Assembly (NCBI GenBank): GCA_021604565.1
Contig: BQJF01000020.1
Coordinates: 1 to 53,393 of the forward strand
Origin: Minwuia thermotolerans
GTDB lineage: Bacteria > Pseudomonadota > Alphaproteobacteria > Minwuiales > Minwuiaceae
Direction of reading: 5' to 3'
Length of the DNA stretch: 53,393 nucleotides
Below, piece by piece: positions 39,989 to 48,600 of this stretch (its first letter is position 1; every line of letters starts with the position of its first letter). The position numbers and the translations under genes were made by a program. A model generated the notes under the pieces. The model did not search any database and was not told where the DNA came from. It was given only the letters and a program-made list of their open reading frames with translations.

Positions 39989-41219
39989 CGTGCAAAGCCT
40001 TCTTCATGGCGTGAATGATGAAATCCATGTCGTCATGGTTCAGATGCGGGCCGACGGGCAGCGCGATGGAACAACGGCTGATCTCGGTCGCATTGGGAAA
40101 GTCCTCCGCGCGGAGGCCGTACTTGTCGCTGTAGTAGGCGAGTGCCGGGACCGGACCGGGGTAATAGACACTGGTGCCCACGCCCTGCGCGTTCAGCGCC
40201 GCCGCAACGTCGGAACGCCGCGATGCCCGTGCACCCTTCAGCACGACCGACAGGCAGTAGTGGCTGCTCTGGAACCGGCCACCGCTGGACCGGAACAGGT
40301 GCAGACCGTCCAGTTCCTTCAGGCCGGCTTCCAGCCGTTCGTAGTTGGCATGACGCGCGTCCAGGAAGCCCTGGACCTGCTTCAGCTGCTCGATCCCCAT
40401 CGCCGCCTGCATCTCGTTCATGCGGTAGTTGAAGCCGAGCTGGGTGACGTCATAGACGCCGGGTTCCTTGCGCTCCGTCACCGTGCGGTCCAGCCCGAAG
40501 GCCTTCTTGCGGCGGATGCGTTCGGCCAGCGCGTCGTCACGGGTCAGGACCATGCCACCTTCCGCCGTGGTCATGTGCTTGACGGGGTAGAAGGAGAAGC
40601 AGCCCATGTCGCCCATCAGACCGGCATGAATGCCGTCCAGATAGGTGCCGACGGCCAGCGCCGCATCTTCCAAGACGAACAGGCCATGCTTCGCCGCAAT
40701 GGCGTTGATGCGCACCATGTCGACCGGCATGCCGAGGTAGTGGACGATGGAGATTGCCTTCGTGGCAGGCGTGATCGCCGCCTCGATCCGGTCGATGTCG
40801 ATATTGCCTGTCTCCGGCTCCGCATCCACGAACACCGGCTTCGCGCCGACATATTCGACAGCGTGGGCGGTGGCGGTGTGGGTCTGTGCCGGCACGATGA
40901 CCTCGTCCCCCGGCCCCAGACCAAGCTGGAAATAGCCGAGATGCAGCCCTGCGGTGCAGGAAGAGACGGTGATCGCCTGCCCGCCATTTGCGAAGGCGGC
41001 GAAATCCTCCTCGAACTTCAGCGCGCGGGGGCCGTGGACCAGGATCGGGCTTTCCAGCACCTCCAGCACGGCGCGACGCTCGGCCTCACCGATGATCGGA
41101 CGGCCAAAATGGATCTGGCGGAAGTCGGGATTGTCAGAGCTGCTCGACGGCAACGGACTTGCCGGTGTGAGCGGCGCGTTCGATGGCGAAACAGACGGCG
41201 AGGGAGCGGAATACGTCAT
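39978..41219 (-). CDS. DegT/DnrJ/EryC1/StrS-family sugar aminotransferase
   Basis: A 413-residue PLP aminotransferase acting on a keto-sugar. The Schiff-base lysine is in FYPVKHMTTAEGGMV, and HTATAHAVEYVGAKPVFVDAE, LEDAALAVG and FNYRMNEMQAAMG are family blocks. The start is uncertain: the ATG at 41219 has a superb GGAGGTGA seven bases upstream, but it lies 86 bases inside the oxidoreductase gene. The first 30 residues are a serine/proline-rich tail absent from relatives. A TTG at 41156 would remove most of that tail, but has no clear ribosome site. Confidence 0.9.
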   Translation of the reverse strand: MTYSAPSPSVSPSNAPLTPASPLPSSSSDNPDFRQIHFGRPIIGEAERRAVLEVLESPILVHGPRALKFEEDFAAFANGGQAITVSSCTAGLHLGYFQLGLGPGDEVIVPAQTHTATAHAVEYVGAKPVFVDAEPETGNIDIDRIEAAITPATKAISIVHYLGMPVDMVRINAIAAKHGLFVLEDAALAVGTYLDGIHAGLMGDMGCFSFYPVKHMTTAEGGMVLTRDDALAERIRRKKAFGLDRTVTERKEPGVYDVTQLGFNYRMNEMQAAMGIEQLKQVQGFLDARHANYERLEAGLKELDGLHLFRSSGGRFQSSHYCLSVVLKGARASRRSDVAAALNAQGVGTSVYYPGPVPALAYYSDKYGLRAEDFPNATEISRCSIALPVGPHLNHDDMDFIIHAMKKALHDVR

Positions 41220-42132
41220 CTGCACTCACCTCCGGCGCGCGGTCATGCAGCACCGCGTCCACGAAATCATGTAACAGGTCACCCTTGTCGACACCGGGAT
41301 AGGCCTCCCTCATTGTTTCCGGCCTTCTGCCGGGATGCCGATCACGGTAAACAAACGCACTTTCCAAACCGTTAACGAAACTGGCGTCCGTTCCGTAGAC
41401 CTCCAGCTTGTGGAAATGCGGATGCACGCAGCCACCGTTGCAGCCGATCTTCGCGACCATCCCGCTCTCGAAACGGACCAGCGCCTGCACCAGGTCGAAG
41501 TTGGCAAAGGCGCTGTCGGCGGTGGCGATGCGATTGCCCATCGCGCTGACTTCCACCGCGCGGTCGCCGGTCAGCCAGAGCACCAGGTCGATCATGTGAA
41601 CCGCACCGCCCAGCACCAGGCTGTAGCCCGGCAGTTCACCGCGCCAGCCCCCCAGCAGCTTGTGGATGCGACCATACTGATAGTCGGCGTCGATGAGGAA
41701 CAGGCGGCCATAGTCCCCTGCTGCAATATCGGCCCTGAGCTTCAGGAAACGGGGGCAGCGGCGCAGGATCAGGTTCGACGAGATCTTCAGGTGCGGTTTC
41801 CGGTTCAGCATCGCCCGGACCTGGCGCGCATGCTCGATCTCCAGCACCAGCGGCTTCTCGACAAAGACGTGCTTGTCGGCGTCCAGCGCGCGCATCACCT
41901 GCGCGAAGTGATCCTGATCGTGGGAGGCGATGGAAACGATGGAGACATCCGGATCGTCCAGCACGGCATCCGCATGCTCCGCGATCTCCCGGTCCGGGAA
42001 CCGGGTGAGCACGTCAGCCCGCTTCGTGGGGCAGAAATCAGCCAGTCGCGTGACGCGACATTCGGGATGACGTTCATAGCCACCGATGTGGCGTTCACCC
42101 ACGCCCAGGCCGATGATCCCCGCCTGGATCAC
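41134..42132 (-). CDS. Gfo/Idh/MocA-family oxidoreductase
   Basis: A 332-residue NAD(P)-dependent sugar oxidoreductase. The Rossmann motif is AGIIGLGVGERHIGGY. The EKP motif, typical of this family, is VFVEKPLVLEIEHA, and the later LLGGWRGELPGYSLVLGGAVHMIDL carries the histidine of the active site. It starts with GTG at 42132, where GTGA overlaps the cytidylyltransferase stop. It probably oxidises or reduces a ring hydroxyl of the precursor sugar (for example making the 3- or 4-keto substrate for the DegT enzyme). Confidence 0.92.
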   Translation of the reverse strand: MIQAGIIGLGVGERHIGGYERHPECRVTRLADFCPTKRADVLTRFPDREIAEHADAVLDDPDVSIVSIASHDQDHFAQVMRALDADKHVFVEKPLVLEIEHARQVRAMLNRKPHLKISSNLILRRCPRFLKLRADIAAGDYGRLFLIDADYQYGRIHKLLGGWRGELPGYSLVLGGAVHMIDLVLWLTGDRAVEVSAMGNRIATADSAFANFDLVQALVRFESGMVAKIGCNGGCVHPHFHKLEVYGTDASFVNGLESAFVYRDRHPGRRPETMREAYPGVDKGDLLHDFVDAVLHDRAPEVSADDVFRSLAVCFAIERAAHTGKSVAVEQL

Positions 42133-42830
42133 GGTGCCACGCGGCCCGCGATACGGGGCAGTTCGGCGAGTTCATCCCAGCGATAGCGCCAGGTCGGCGC
42201 ATTCAGATCACGGGCAATGGCACGGAAACGCTCGAAGTCCTCCTCCGTATCCACGACCATGGACGCTTCGCCACTGTCGAACTCGGAGGTGATGTTGACG
42301 ATGCGATAGCGATCCGGGCTGCGATAGAACCAGGGGGTGACATGCTCGCGGTCCGACGCGTCGGTCATTTCCGCTTCCGCCGCCAGGAAGACGTCCGAAG
42401 ACACCACCTCCACCGACTGGCCCTTGGGGAAGGTCCGCGGGAAGACATTGGTGACGATATCGGCATCGCCATTGCGGAACTGGACCACCGCGTCATCGAC
42501 CAGTCGGCGGTCGATCAGCGGGCTGTCGCCGGAGACCCGGACGAATGCACGCACCGGAAAACGTTCCAGCACGGCCCGGAAACGACCGGCCACATCGTCC
42601 AAGGGCCCACGGACCACTGGCACGTTGCGGGCGCTACAATGGGCGGCCAGCGCGTCGTCCAGCGCATCGTCGGATGTCGCCACGATCAGCGGACGGGCAA
42701 CCCGACACCGCTCCAGCGCATCCAGCGTGTAGTCGATCAGCCGACGCCCCGCGACGGGACGCATCACCTTGGCCGGACAACGGGTCGAGCCGGTACGGGC
42801 CTGGACGATGATCGGGACAAGGTCATGCAT
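42129..42830 (-). CDS. SpsF-type cytidylyltransferase (CMP-sugar synthesis)
   Basis: A 233-residue nucleotidyltransferase of the SpsF family. The opening is VPIIVQARTGSTRCPAKVM, the glycosyl nucleotidyltransferase signature with an R-x-x-S-T-R loop. VRVSGDSPLIDRRLVDD contains the metal-binding aspartate region, and the C-terminal part has DREHVTPWFYRSPDRYRIVNI. In nonulosonate clusters such enzymes give the CMP-activated sugar, although other SpsF proteins act differently. I place the start at 42830 (MHDLVPI), which overlaps the preceding gene by eight bases; the longer upstream frame is a shadow of that gene. Confidence 0.9.
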   Translation of the reverse strand: MHDLVPIIVQARTGSTRCPAKVMRPVAGRRLIDYTLDALERCRVARPLIVATSDDALDDALAAHCSARNVPVVRGPLDDVAGRFRAVLERFPVRAFVRVSGDSPLIDRRLVDDAVVQFRNGDADIVTNVFPRTFPKGQSVEVVSSDVFLAAEAEMTDASDREHVTPWFYRSPDRYRIVNITSEFDSGEASMVVDTEEDFERFRAIARDLNAPTWRYRWDELAELPRIAGRVAP

Positions 42831-44631
42831 CGCTGCGTTCCAGTGCCGGTTCCAGACCCAGCCGCCGCCCCGTCGCGATGCGGGCCGCCTTGCAGGGCAC
42901 GGCCGGCCATTCGGCGCGGTTGGTGGCAACGAAGATCTCGGCCCTGGGGAACCATGGCTCGATGCCGGCCCCGAAGTGGAACCGGTCGGGCTTGTGCAGC
43001 AGGGTGACGGTCGGCACGCCCACCGCACCCGCGATGGCGACAGGTGACGAAGAGATCGACACCACGAAATCCAGCGCGGCGGTATAGGCCGCCGCCTCGT
43101 CGAGTTCGTTGCGGCGATCGATGTCGTCCCAGTCATGCAGATCAACGCCGAATTCCGACTTCAGACGGACACGATCCTCGCTGGCGTCCTTGTACATGAC
43201 GTCGATGAAGTGCGCGCCCTTCTCAGCCAGGTCGAAGAACGGCTGGAAATCGCTGAGGGACATGTAGCCCTTGGAACGGATCGGGGTCACGAAACCACCG
43301 GACCAGCAGAGACCGACCTTCGGCCCCTCGCCCAGCGCATCGAACCGCGCCTTCCAGAAGGCTACCCGCTCCGGGTCCGGCGTCAGGTAGCTGTCACCGC
43401 GCTGGAAGCTTTCCATGTCCGGACGCAGCAGGCTGAAGAGGGAACCTGAGGGAATGAACAGGTCCGGTTTCGGAACCTCGTCATCCTTCAGCCAGCCATA
43501 GTGGCGGTGGATCTTGTTGTTGGACCGGAAGGTGACATGCCGGTGCACCGTGGCCTGCGGGAAGGAACGCTGGAACCAGCTCACCAGTCGGCGGTCACAT
43601 TCAATGATGACGTGACCGGCCAGGTCGACGACTTCCTGGAACGCGCTGGCGAAGATGATGGCATCGCCGATGCCCTGTTCGTCGGAGATCAGCAGGGTCT
43701 TGTCGGAAATATCCTCGCCCTGCCAGCGCGGCAGGTCATGGACGAAGACCACGGAGTCACCGCGACGACGGTCCAGCCGCCATTCGTATTCGGCCCAGCC
43801 CTTTTCCAGATTGCCCGTGCCGAGCAGGGACGAAGCGTAGTTGAAGCGCGTATCGGCGTCGTCGGGACGCATGCTGACCGCCTTCTCCAGGTACGGCAGC
43901 GATTCCGCGAACCGCCCCTCCGCCGAATAGGCATGGCCGACGTTGGCGTAGGCGATCTCGAACTCGGGCGCGAGCCGCAGTGCCTCGTCGAAGAACGGGC
44001 GGGCCTGATCGGCACCCTGCGCTTCCGCCACCGTGACCGCCAGCGCCTGCCAGAGTGTCGGATCCTCGACCTTCGACTGTACCGCGAATTTCAGCGTGTC
44101 GATGGCGGCCTCATAGTCACCGCCTGCGCGCTTCGCCGATGCCATCGCGATGGGACCACGGCTGTCGTCAGGCGTGCGCTGCATGACCAGCGCGAACATG
44201 TTCTCCGCCGCCTTCAGCATGCCCAGGTCCTGCGCCAGCAGACCGATGCCATAGATGATCTCCGGATCCTCACCGGACACCTTCAGTGCCTTCTCCAGCA
44301 CGTGCACCGCCGCCTGCACCTGCCCGGCGTGCCGCAGGTTGTTGCCCAGCACCAGCAGCGTGTCGGCATTGGCCGGGTCCAGCACATGGGCCTGCAGGAA
44401 CGCAACCGCCGCATCGTCGAACCTGCCCTGTCCGGCAAACTTGCTTCCCTGCCGCAGGTGCTGCACCGCGCGCTTGAAATCGGCACGGGACGGCTTGCGG
44501 TCGTCATCGACCGTCTGCAGCGTCGCCATAATCTGATAGGTCCCGGCCTGCATGATATTGCGACCCAGGGTCGGGGCGTCCTGACGCGGGTTCACGTCGG
44601 AGCTGTTCTTTCGCGCGGCGTTGCGGGCCAT
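42823..44631 (-). CDS. TPR protein with C-terminal glycosyltransferase-like domain (FlmG-like flagellin glycosyltransferase)
   Basis: A 602-residue protein. About residues 50-310 form tetratricopeptide repeats (AVAFLQAHVLDPANADTLLVLG..., ALKVSGEDPEIIYG, EALRLAPEFEIAYANVGHAY). The remainder resembles a GT-B/GT9-like domain (LLISDEQGIGDAIIFASAF, VGLCWSGGF, GVPTVTLLH). This layout matches FlmG of Caulobacter, where the TPR part binds flagellin and the C-terminal domain attaches the sugar. It is the first gene of the operon, starting next to the promoter shared with flbT-flaF. GAGAGG precedes the ATG. Function is inferred, but the context is strong. Confidence 0.88.
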   Translation of the reverse strand: MARNAARKNSSDVNPRQDAPTLGRNIMQAGTYQIMATLQTVDDDRKPSRADFKRAVQHLRQGSKFAGQGRFDDAAVAFLQAHVLDPANADTLLVLGNNLRHAGQVQAAVHVLEKALKVSGEDPEIIYGIGLLAQDLGMLKAAENMFALVMQRTPDDSRGPIAMASAKRAGGDYEAAIDTLKFAVQSKVEDPTLWQALAVTVAEAQGADQARPFFDEALRLAPEFEIAYANVGHAYSAEGRFAESLPYLEKAVSMRPDDADTRFNYASSLLGTGNLEKGWAEYEWRLDRRRGDSVVFVHDLPRWQGEDISDKTLLISDEQGIGDAIIFASAFQEVVDLAGHVIIECDRRLVSWFQRSFPQATVHRHVTFRSNNKIHRHYGWLKDDEVPKPDLFIPSGSLFSLLRPDMESFQRGDSYLTPDPERVAFWKARFDALGEGPKVGLCWSGGFVTPIRSKGYMSLSDFQPFFDLAEKGAHFIDVMYKDASEDRVRLKSEFGVDLHDWDDIDRRNELDEAAAYTAALDFVVSISSSPVAIAGAVGVPTVTLLHKPDRFHFGAGIEPWFPRAEIFVATNRAEWPAVPCKAARIATGRRLGLEPALERSDA

Positions 44632-44860
44632 GCCGAAACCTCTCGTACCGGATTGATCAACAGTCCCGCATTCAGCCCTGTCAGGCTTAAGAAACGTTTA
44701 AGGCCACCTGTCAGATGATCCTGATCCCCCGGAAAACCGGTTGTCGGTAGCGTTAACGATAATTCAACCAGCACCGGGTCAAGGTTCGTTCACGGTCCGC
44801 AAACGGACCCGTCAACATTACGCGTCAGAAGGCGGTCGGTAGTCCGGCCGGAAAAATCGA
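44632..44860. promoter_or_regulatory. divergent promoter region between glycosylation operon and flbT
   Basis: A 229-base AT-richer gap between two divergent transcripts. It contains a palindromic core CTTAAGAAACGTTTAAG (44686-44702), an AT-rich GTTAACGATAATTC stretch, and a 6-pair stem-loop GGTCCG-CAAA-CGGACC (44794-44809) that would lie in the flbT leader. I saw no clear sigma-54 (-24 GG / -12 GC) site. The promoters should drive flagellar late genes on both sides, but the sigma class is unresolved. Confidence 0.5.
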
Positions 44861-45265
44861 ATGGCCCTGAAGCTGACCCTGAAACCAGGGGAGAAATTCG
44901 TGATCAACGGTGCCGTCATTGCAAATGGCGACCGCAGAGCCACGCTGGTCCTTCACAACAAGGCCTCGATCCTGCGGGAGCGGGACATCCTGAAGGCCGA
45001 TGATGTCGATACGCCCTCGAAGCGCATCTATTTCGCCATCATGTCGATGTATCTCGACGAAAAGGTCCGACCGCGATTCTACGAAGAATTCGTCATGCGC
45101 ATGTCGGAGTTCATGGGGGTCCTGACCGATCCCGAAGCCCTTTCCACCTGTGTCGCCGTCAGCCAGTGCGTCATGGATCGTCAGTACTACAAGGGTCTGA
45201 CGCTCTGCCGGAAGCTGCTCGATTTCGAAAGTGAGAGACTGCATCATGAGCCTGCAAGCGTATAG
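44861..45265 (+). CDS. flbT: flagellar biosynthesis regulator FlbT
   Basis: A 134-residue FlbT. The opening MALKLTLKPGEKFVINGAVI and the middle DVDTPSKRIYFAIMSMYLDE are highly typical. FlbT binds flagellin mRNA and controls its stability and translation according to assembly state. It overlaps flaF by 20 bases. This is an alphaproteobacterial arrangement (flaF-flbT near flagellin genes); here flbT precedes flaF. No flagellin gene lies in the window. The ribosome site is weak (CCGGAAAAATCG). Confidence 0.97.
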   Translation: MALKLTLKPGEKFVINGAVIANGDRRATLVLHNKASILRERDILKADDVDTPSKRIYFAIMSMYLDEKVRPRFYEEFVMRMSEFMGVLTDPEALSTCVAVSQCVMDRQYYKGLTLCRKLLDFESERLHHEPASV

Positions 45266-45602
45266 CCGGACCCAGCGGGTCGCCGAGAACCCGCGGGACA
45301 CCGAATACCGCCTCTTTGCCGACATCACGCGTCAGCTGATGCAGGTGAAGGACACCCCCCGCCACGACCGTGCCGTCGTCGATGCGCTGTACCGCAATCG
45401 TCGGCTGTGGAGCACGCTGCTGAGTGATTGCAGCCGCGACGAGAACGGCCTGCCGGAAGCGATCCGTGCCTCGGTCATCTCCCTGTCGCTGTGGGTGGAC
45501 AAGTACTCCAGTGCCGTGATGCGCGGCGGCGAGAGCATCGAGCCGCTGATCGACATCAATCGCACGATCATGGAAGGCCTCGCCCAGCGACCTGCTGCCT
45601 GA
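45246..45602 (+). CDS. flaF: flagellar biosynthesis regulator FlaF
   Basis: A 118-residue FlaF. The motifs AYSRTQRVAENPRDTEYRLFADIT and ALYRNRRLWSTLLSDCSRDENGLPEAIRASVISLSLWVD are characteristic. FlaF is a chaperone-like partner of flagellin that works opposite FlbT in tuning its translation and secretion. The start overlaps flbT by 20 bases, with the ATG at 45246. It completes the flagellin-management module next to the glycosylation operon. Confidence 0.97.
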   Translation: MSLQAYSRTQRVAENPRDTEYRLFADITRQLMQVKDTPRHDRAVVDALYRNRRLWSTLLSDCSRDENGLPEAIRASVISLSLWVDKYSSAVMRGGESIEPLIDINRTIMEGLAQRPAA

Positions 45603-45640
45603 GACCTCCAACGGCCTACCCACGAGATTGCGCCGTCGCC

Positions 45641-45656
45641 TCGGGAACACTCCCGA
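45641..45656 (+). terminator. stem-loop after flaF
   Basis: A TCGGGA-ACAC-TCCCGA stem of six pairs in a GC-rich context, extendable by a few imperfect GC pairs. It lies 40 bases after the flaF stop. There is no T-run, so it is a weak candidate for factor-dependent termination. Confidence 0.4.
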
Positions 45657-45756
45657 AGCGGCGGTGCATTGCGTTCCGCTCCGGATTCATGGCACCTGCC
45701 CGCCCACTTCGGGGCTGCGCTTGCGATGCGCCGCGTGGCAGTGAACAATCCCCGCC

Positions 45757-46623
45757 ATGCGCAACTCCACCACCCTTGATCATCGCCGCCATCCCTACCG
45801 CGACGACCTCGCCGCCGAATACCTTCGGGGTCGGGTCGACGCGGCGCGTTTCGTGGAGCCTGTCACCGCGCGTGTCGTTCAGGAAACCCTGTCGATCCAG
45901 GCGCGACCGGAACCCGAAGCCATGCAGATATCGGAGCTGCTGTTCGGTGAGGATGTGGCCGTCTATGAACAGCGCGATGGCTGGGCCTGGGTCCAGGGGC
46001 TGCTGGATGGCTATGTCGGTCATGTCCGGCTCGATGGTCTCTCCTTCGATGAACCTGCCCCGCCGACCCACCTGGTCAGCGCCCGGCTCAGTCACCTGTT
46101 CCGGACGCCTACGATCAAGGATCCGCCCGTTGGCCGGATCACGCTCGGCGCGCGCATCAGCATCATCGCCGTCGAAGGCCGGTTTGCGGTGCTGGCGGAC
46201 GGTCGCCACATCATGACCAACCACATCCGGCCCATCGACGCGCCGGAGACGGACATTGTCGCCGTGGCCCTGCGCAATCTCGGCGCGCCCTATCTCTGGG
46301 GAGGCCGCAGCAGTCTGGGGCTGGATTGCTCCGGCCTGATCCAGGTGGCGGTGCAGGCGCTGGGCGGCACACCGCCACGCGATTCGGACATGCAGCGCGA
46401 TGAACTGGGCCAGGACGTGTCGAAACCCGCCGACATGCATGATCTGCAACACGGCGATCTGGTGTATTTCCCCGGCCATTGCATGATCGCGGACGGCGCG
46501 GAACACCTGATCCATGCCAATGCGACCCACATGATGGTCACACGTGAGCCCGTCGAAACCGTCTTCGCCCGTACCCGTGGCGGCTATGGATCAGTGACCC
46601 ACGTCCGGCGTTTCACCGCCTGA
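45757..46623 (+). CDS. NlpC/P60 family hydrolase with N-terminal SH3-like domains
   Basis: A 288-residue cysteine peptidase or amidase that probably cuts peptidoglycan-type gamma-D-glutamyl bonds. The nucleophile is Cys191 (LGLDCSGLIQ), and the histidines are likely His241 (FPGHCMI) and the nearby His253. Residues about 30-160 form bacterial SH3-like modules (TLSIQARPEP...GWAWVQGLLDGYVGHV). There is no signal peptide, which is usual in this alphaproteobacterial type. It resembles dipeptidyl-peptidases that recycle murein. It is convergent with the Anbu gene, nine bases apart. Confidence 0.93.
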   Translation: MRNSTTLDHRRHPYRDDLAAEYLRGRVDAARFVEPVTARVVQETLSIQARPEPEAMQISELLFGEDVAVYEQRDGWAWVQGLLDGYVGHVRLDGLSFDEPAPPTHLVSARLSHLFRTPTIKDPPVGRITLGARISIIAVEGRFAVLADGRHIMTNHIRPIDAPETDIVAVALRNLGAPYLWGGRSSLGLDCSGLIQVAVQALGGTPPRDSDMQRDELGQDVSKPADMHDLQHGDLVYFPGHCMIADGAEHLIHANATHMMVTREPVETVFARTRGGYGSVTHVRRFTA

Positions 46624-46632
46624 ATGGCCGCT

Positions 46633-47388
46633 TCACTGGCCATTCCCCGGAATGACGCCCGGCCAGTCAATGATCGGCAGGTTGCCCACTGTCTCCCGCA
46701 GCGACTGGCTGTAACTGCGCCGCACATCGGAGTAATAGGCGTCGCTCTTCTCGAACCGCCTGATCTCCAGCAGTTCCAGCGAGTTGGCGCGATAGCAGAT
46801 CATGTCGAATGGCGGGGCCACTGACAGGTTGGAGCGCACCGTGGCATCGAATGACAGCAGCGAGAGCTTCACCGCGTCCGCCATGCTGGTGACGGAGAAC
46901 CGGAAGGCGCGGTCGAGGATCGGCTTGCCGTACTTCAGTTCGCCGATCTGCAGGAAGCAGGTATCGGATGTCGCCTGGATGAAGTTGCCCGCGGAATAGA
47001 TCAAGAACAGGCAATGCCCCTCGCCCCTGATCTGGCCCCCGAACAGCATGCTGGCACTGGGGTCGCCATATCCCTGCACGTGATTGGCGTGGGCGGTCAT
47101 GACCTCCCGCAGCACATTGCCGACCATGGTGGCGGCATCGAACATCGTCGGTGCCTCGAAGATGTTGGTGGCGTGGCCCGGCTGGCGCGTGCGCTGCTCC
47201 AGGATCGTGGCGACGGCCTGTGTCGTGGCCAGGTTGCCCGCACTGGCCAGAACCATGACCGACTGTCCCGGCTGCTGGAACAGGTTCAGCTTTCGTACCG
47301 TGGCAACGTGATCCACACCCGCATTGGTGCGGGTATCCGCCGTGATCACGATTCCATCCTTCAGATACAGACCAAGACCGTAGGTCAT
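46633..47388 (-). CDS. proteasome-like peptidase of the Anbu type (HslV relative)
   Basis: A 251-residue Ntn-fold peptidase of the Anbu (ancestral beta-subunit) family. After Met removal, Thr2 (MTYGLGLYLKDGIVITADTRT) would be the nucleophile, and Asp and Lys blocks follow (ADTRTNAGVDHVATVRKLN). Residues in SASMLFGGQIRGEG and LLSFDATVRSNLSVAPPFDM match the family. Normally Anbu is encoded with a circularly permuted ATP-grasp, an alpha-E protein and a transglutaminase. None of these lies nearby here. The start is set at 47388, since a 40-residue upstream frame overlaps the promoter area. Substrate unknown. Confidence 0.9.
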   Translation of the reverse strand: MTYGLGLYLKDGIVITADTRTNAGVDHVATVRKLNLFQQPGQSVMVLASAGNLATTQAVATILEQRTRQPGHATNIFEAPTMFDAATMVGNVLREVMTAHANHVQGYGDPSASMLFGGQIRGEGHCLFLIYSAGNFIQATSDTCFLQIGELKYGKPILDRAFRFSVTSMADAVKLSLLSFDATVRSNLSVAPPFDMICYRANSLELLEIRRFEKSDAYYSDVRRSYSQSLRETVGNLPIIDWPGVIPGNGQ

Positions 47389-47501
47389 AGTGGCGCTCCA
47401 GTTGGAAGGGGGGCGCAGATGCGATGCATCGGCGCGCGGAGCATGGCATGATCCCGATCCTGCTGAAAAGATGAATGCTGACAATCGGGGAGGATGAAGG
47501 C

Positions 47502-48527
47502 ATGACAATCAATCAGGAATGGCTGGACCAGGTTCAGGAAGAGATCATTGATCCCGACCAGCCGATCATCGATCCGCACCATCACCTCTGGGACCGCCCG
47601 GCGGTGAAGGCCCTGCCGGGCAGCCGCTACATGTTCGATGAACTGCTGGCGGATACCGGCAGCGGTCACAACGTCGTCGCGACCGTGTTCATCGAATGCG
47701 GCGTGATGTACCGCGCCGACGGGCCGGAGGCACTGAAACCGGTCGGTGAGACGGAGTTCGTCAATGGTGTCGCCGCCATGAGCGCGTCCGGCAACTATGG
47801 TCCCATCCGCGCCTGTGCGGGCATCGTCAGTCTGGCCGACCTGAACCTGGGCGCGGCAGTGGACGAGGTGCTGGAGGCGCATCAGCGCGCCGCCCCGGCC
47901 CGGTTCCGGGGCATTCGCCACGCTGCCGGGTTCGACCCCAGCGAGGAGGTCCGCAACTCGCACACCAATCCGTTTCCCGGCATGCTGGCCGACCCGACCT
48001 TCCGCGAAGGCTTCGCCTGCCTCGCCCCTCGCGGTCTGACGTTCGAGGCCTGGGCCTATCATCACCAGGTCAGGGAAGTGACCGCACTCGCACGCGCCTT
48101 CCCCGAGACCACCATCATCGCGGACCATTTCATCGGCCCGGTCGGCATAGGCCCCCATGCAGGCAAGCGCGAGGAGATCTTCGAGGTCTGGAAAGCCGAT
48201 TTCGCCGAGCTGGCGACCTGCCCCAACGTCGTGGCCAAGCTGGGCGGCCTCAACATGGCGATCAACGGCTTTGCCTGGCACCACCGCGACACGCCCCCGA
48301 CCGCACGTGAACTGGTGGCGGCCACGGGGGACTGGTACGCCCATGCCATCGACTGCTTCGGCCCTGACCGCTGCATGTTCGAGAGCAATTTCCCCGTGGA
48401 CAAGCTCTCCGTCTCCTACCCCGTGCTGTGGAACGCCTTCAAGCTGATCGCCGCCGCCTACTCGGATGCGGAGCGCCAGGACCTGTTTCATGACACCGCG
48501 AAACGGGTCTACCGGCTGGAAATCTGA
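47502..48527 (+). CDS. amidohydrolase family protein (amidohydrolase 2/COG3618-like)
   Basis: A 341-residue TIM-barrel hydrolase. The metal-binding motif is IDPHHHLWD, with further histidines in ADHFIGPVG and the acidic terminal block ESNFPVDKLSVSYPVLWN. The lactonase/decarboxylase members of this group share that pattern. It starts with the ATG at 47502, behind GGGGAGG; an ATG nine codons upstream is less well placed. The substrate is unknown (lactones, hydroxy-aromatic acids or sugar lactones are typical). It is divergent from Anbu and its stop lies 7 bases before an ECF41-type promoter. Confidence 0.9.
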   Translation: MTINQEWLDQVQEEIIDPDQPIIDPHHHLWDRPAVKALPGSRYMFDELLADTGSGHNVVATVFIECGVMYRADGPEALKPVGETEFVNGVAAMSASGNYGPIRACAGIVSLADLNLGAAVDEVLEAHQRAAPARFRGIRHAAGFDPSEEVRNSHTNPFPGMLADPTFREGFACLAPRGLTFEAWAYHHQVREVTALARAFPETTIIADHFIGPVGIGPHAGKREEIFEVWKADFAELATCPNVVAKLGGLNMAINGFAWHHRDTPPTARELVAATGDWYAHAIDCFGPDRCMFESNFPVDKLSVSYPVLWNAFKLIAAAYSDAERQDLFHDTAKRVYRLEI

Positions 48528-48534
48528 CCGGGTC

Positions 48535-48561
48535 TGTCACAGTCGGCATGTCTGGCTCGTC
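48535..48561 (+). promoter_or_regulatory. ECF41-type promoter (TGTCACA-N16-CGTC)
   Basis: TGTCACA (48535-48541), exactly 16 bases, then CGTC (48558-48561), which is the published ECF41 target consensus as I recall it. It lies 39 bases before the CxxC protein gene and upstream of the ECF41 sigma gene itself. The match is exact, so the operon is probably autoregulated by the sigma factor it encodes. Confidence 0.85.
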
Positions 48562-48600
48562 ATGTCCATGTCACGGATGAAACGATGCAGGAGAACGGAC

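Noticed and set aside
44632-44860. Sigma-54 promoter for the flagellar genes
   Set aside because: I looked for GG-N10-GC spacing (TGGCAC...TTGC) in both orientations and found no convincing site.
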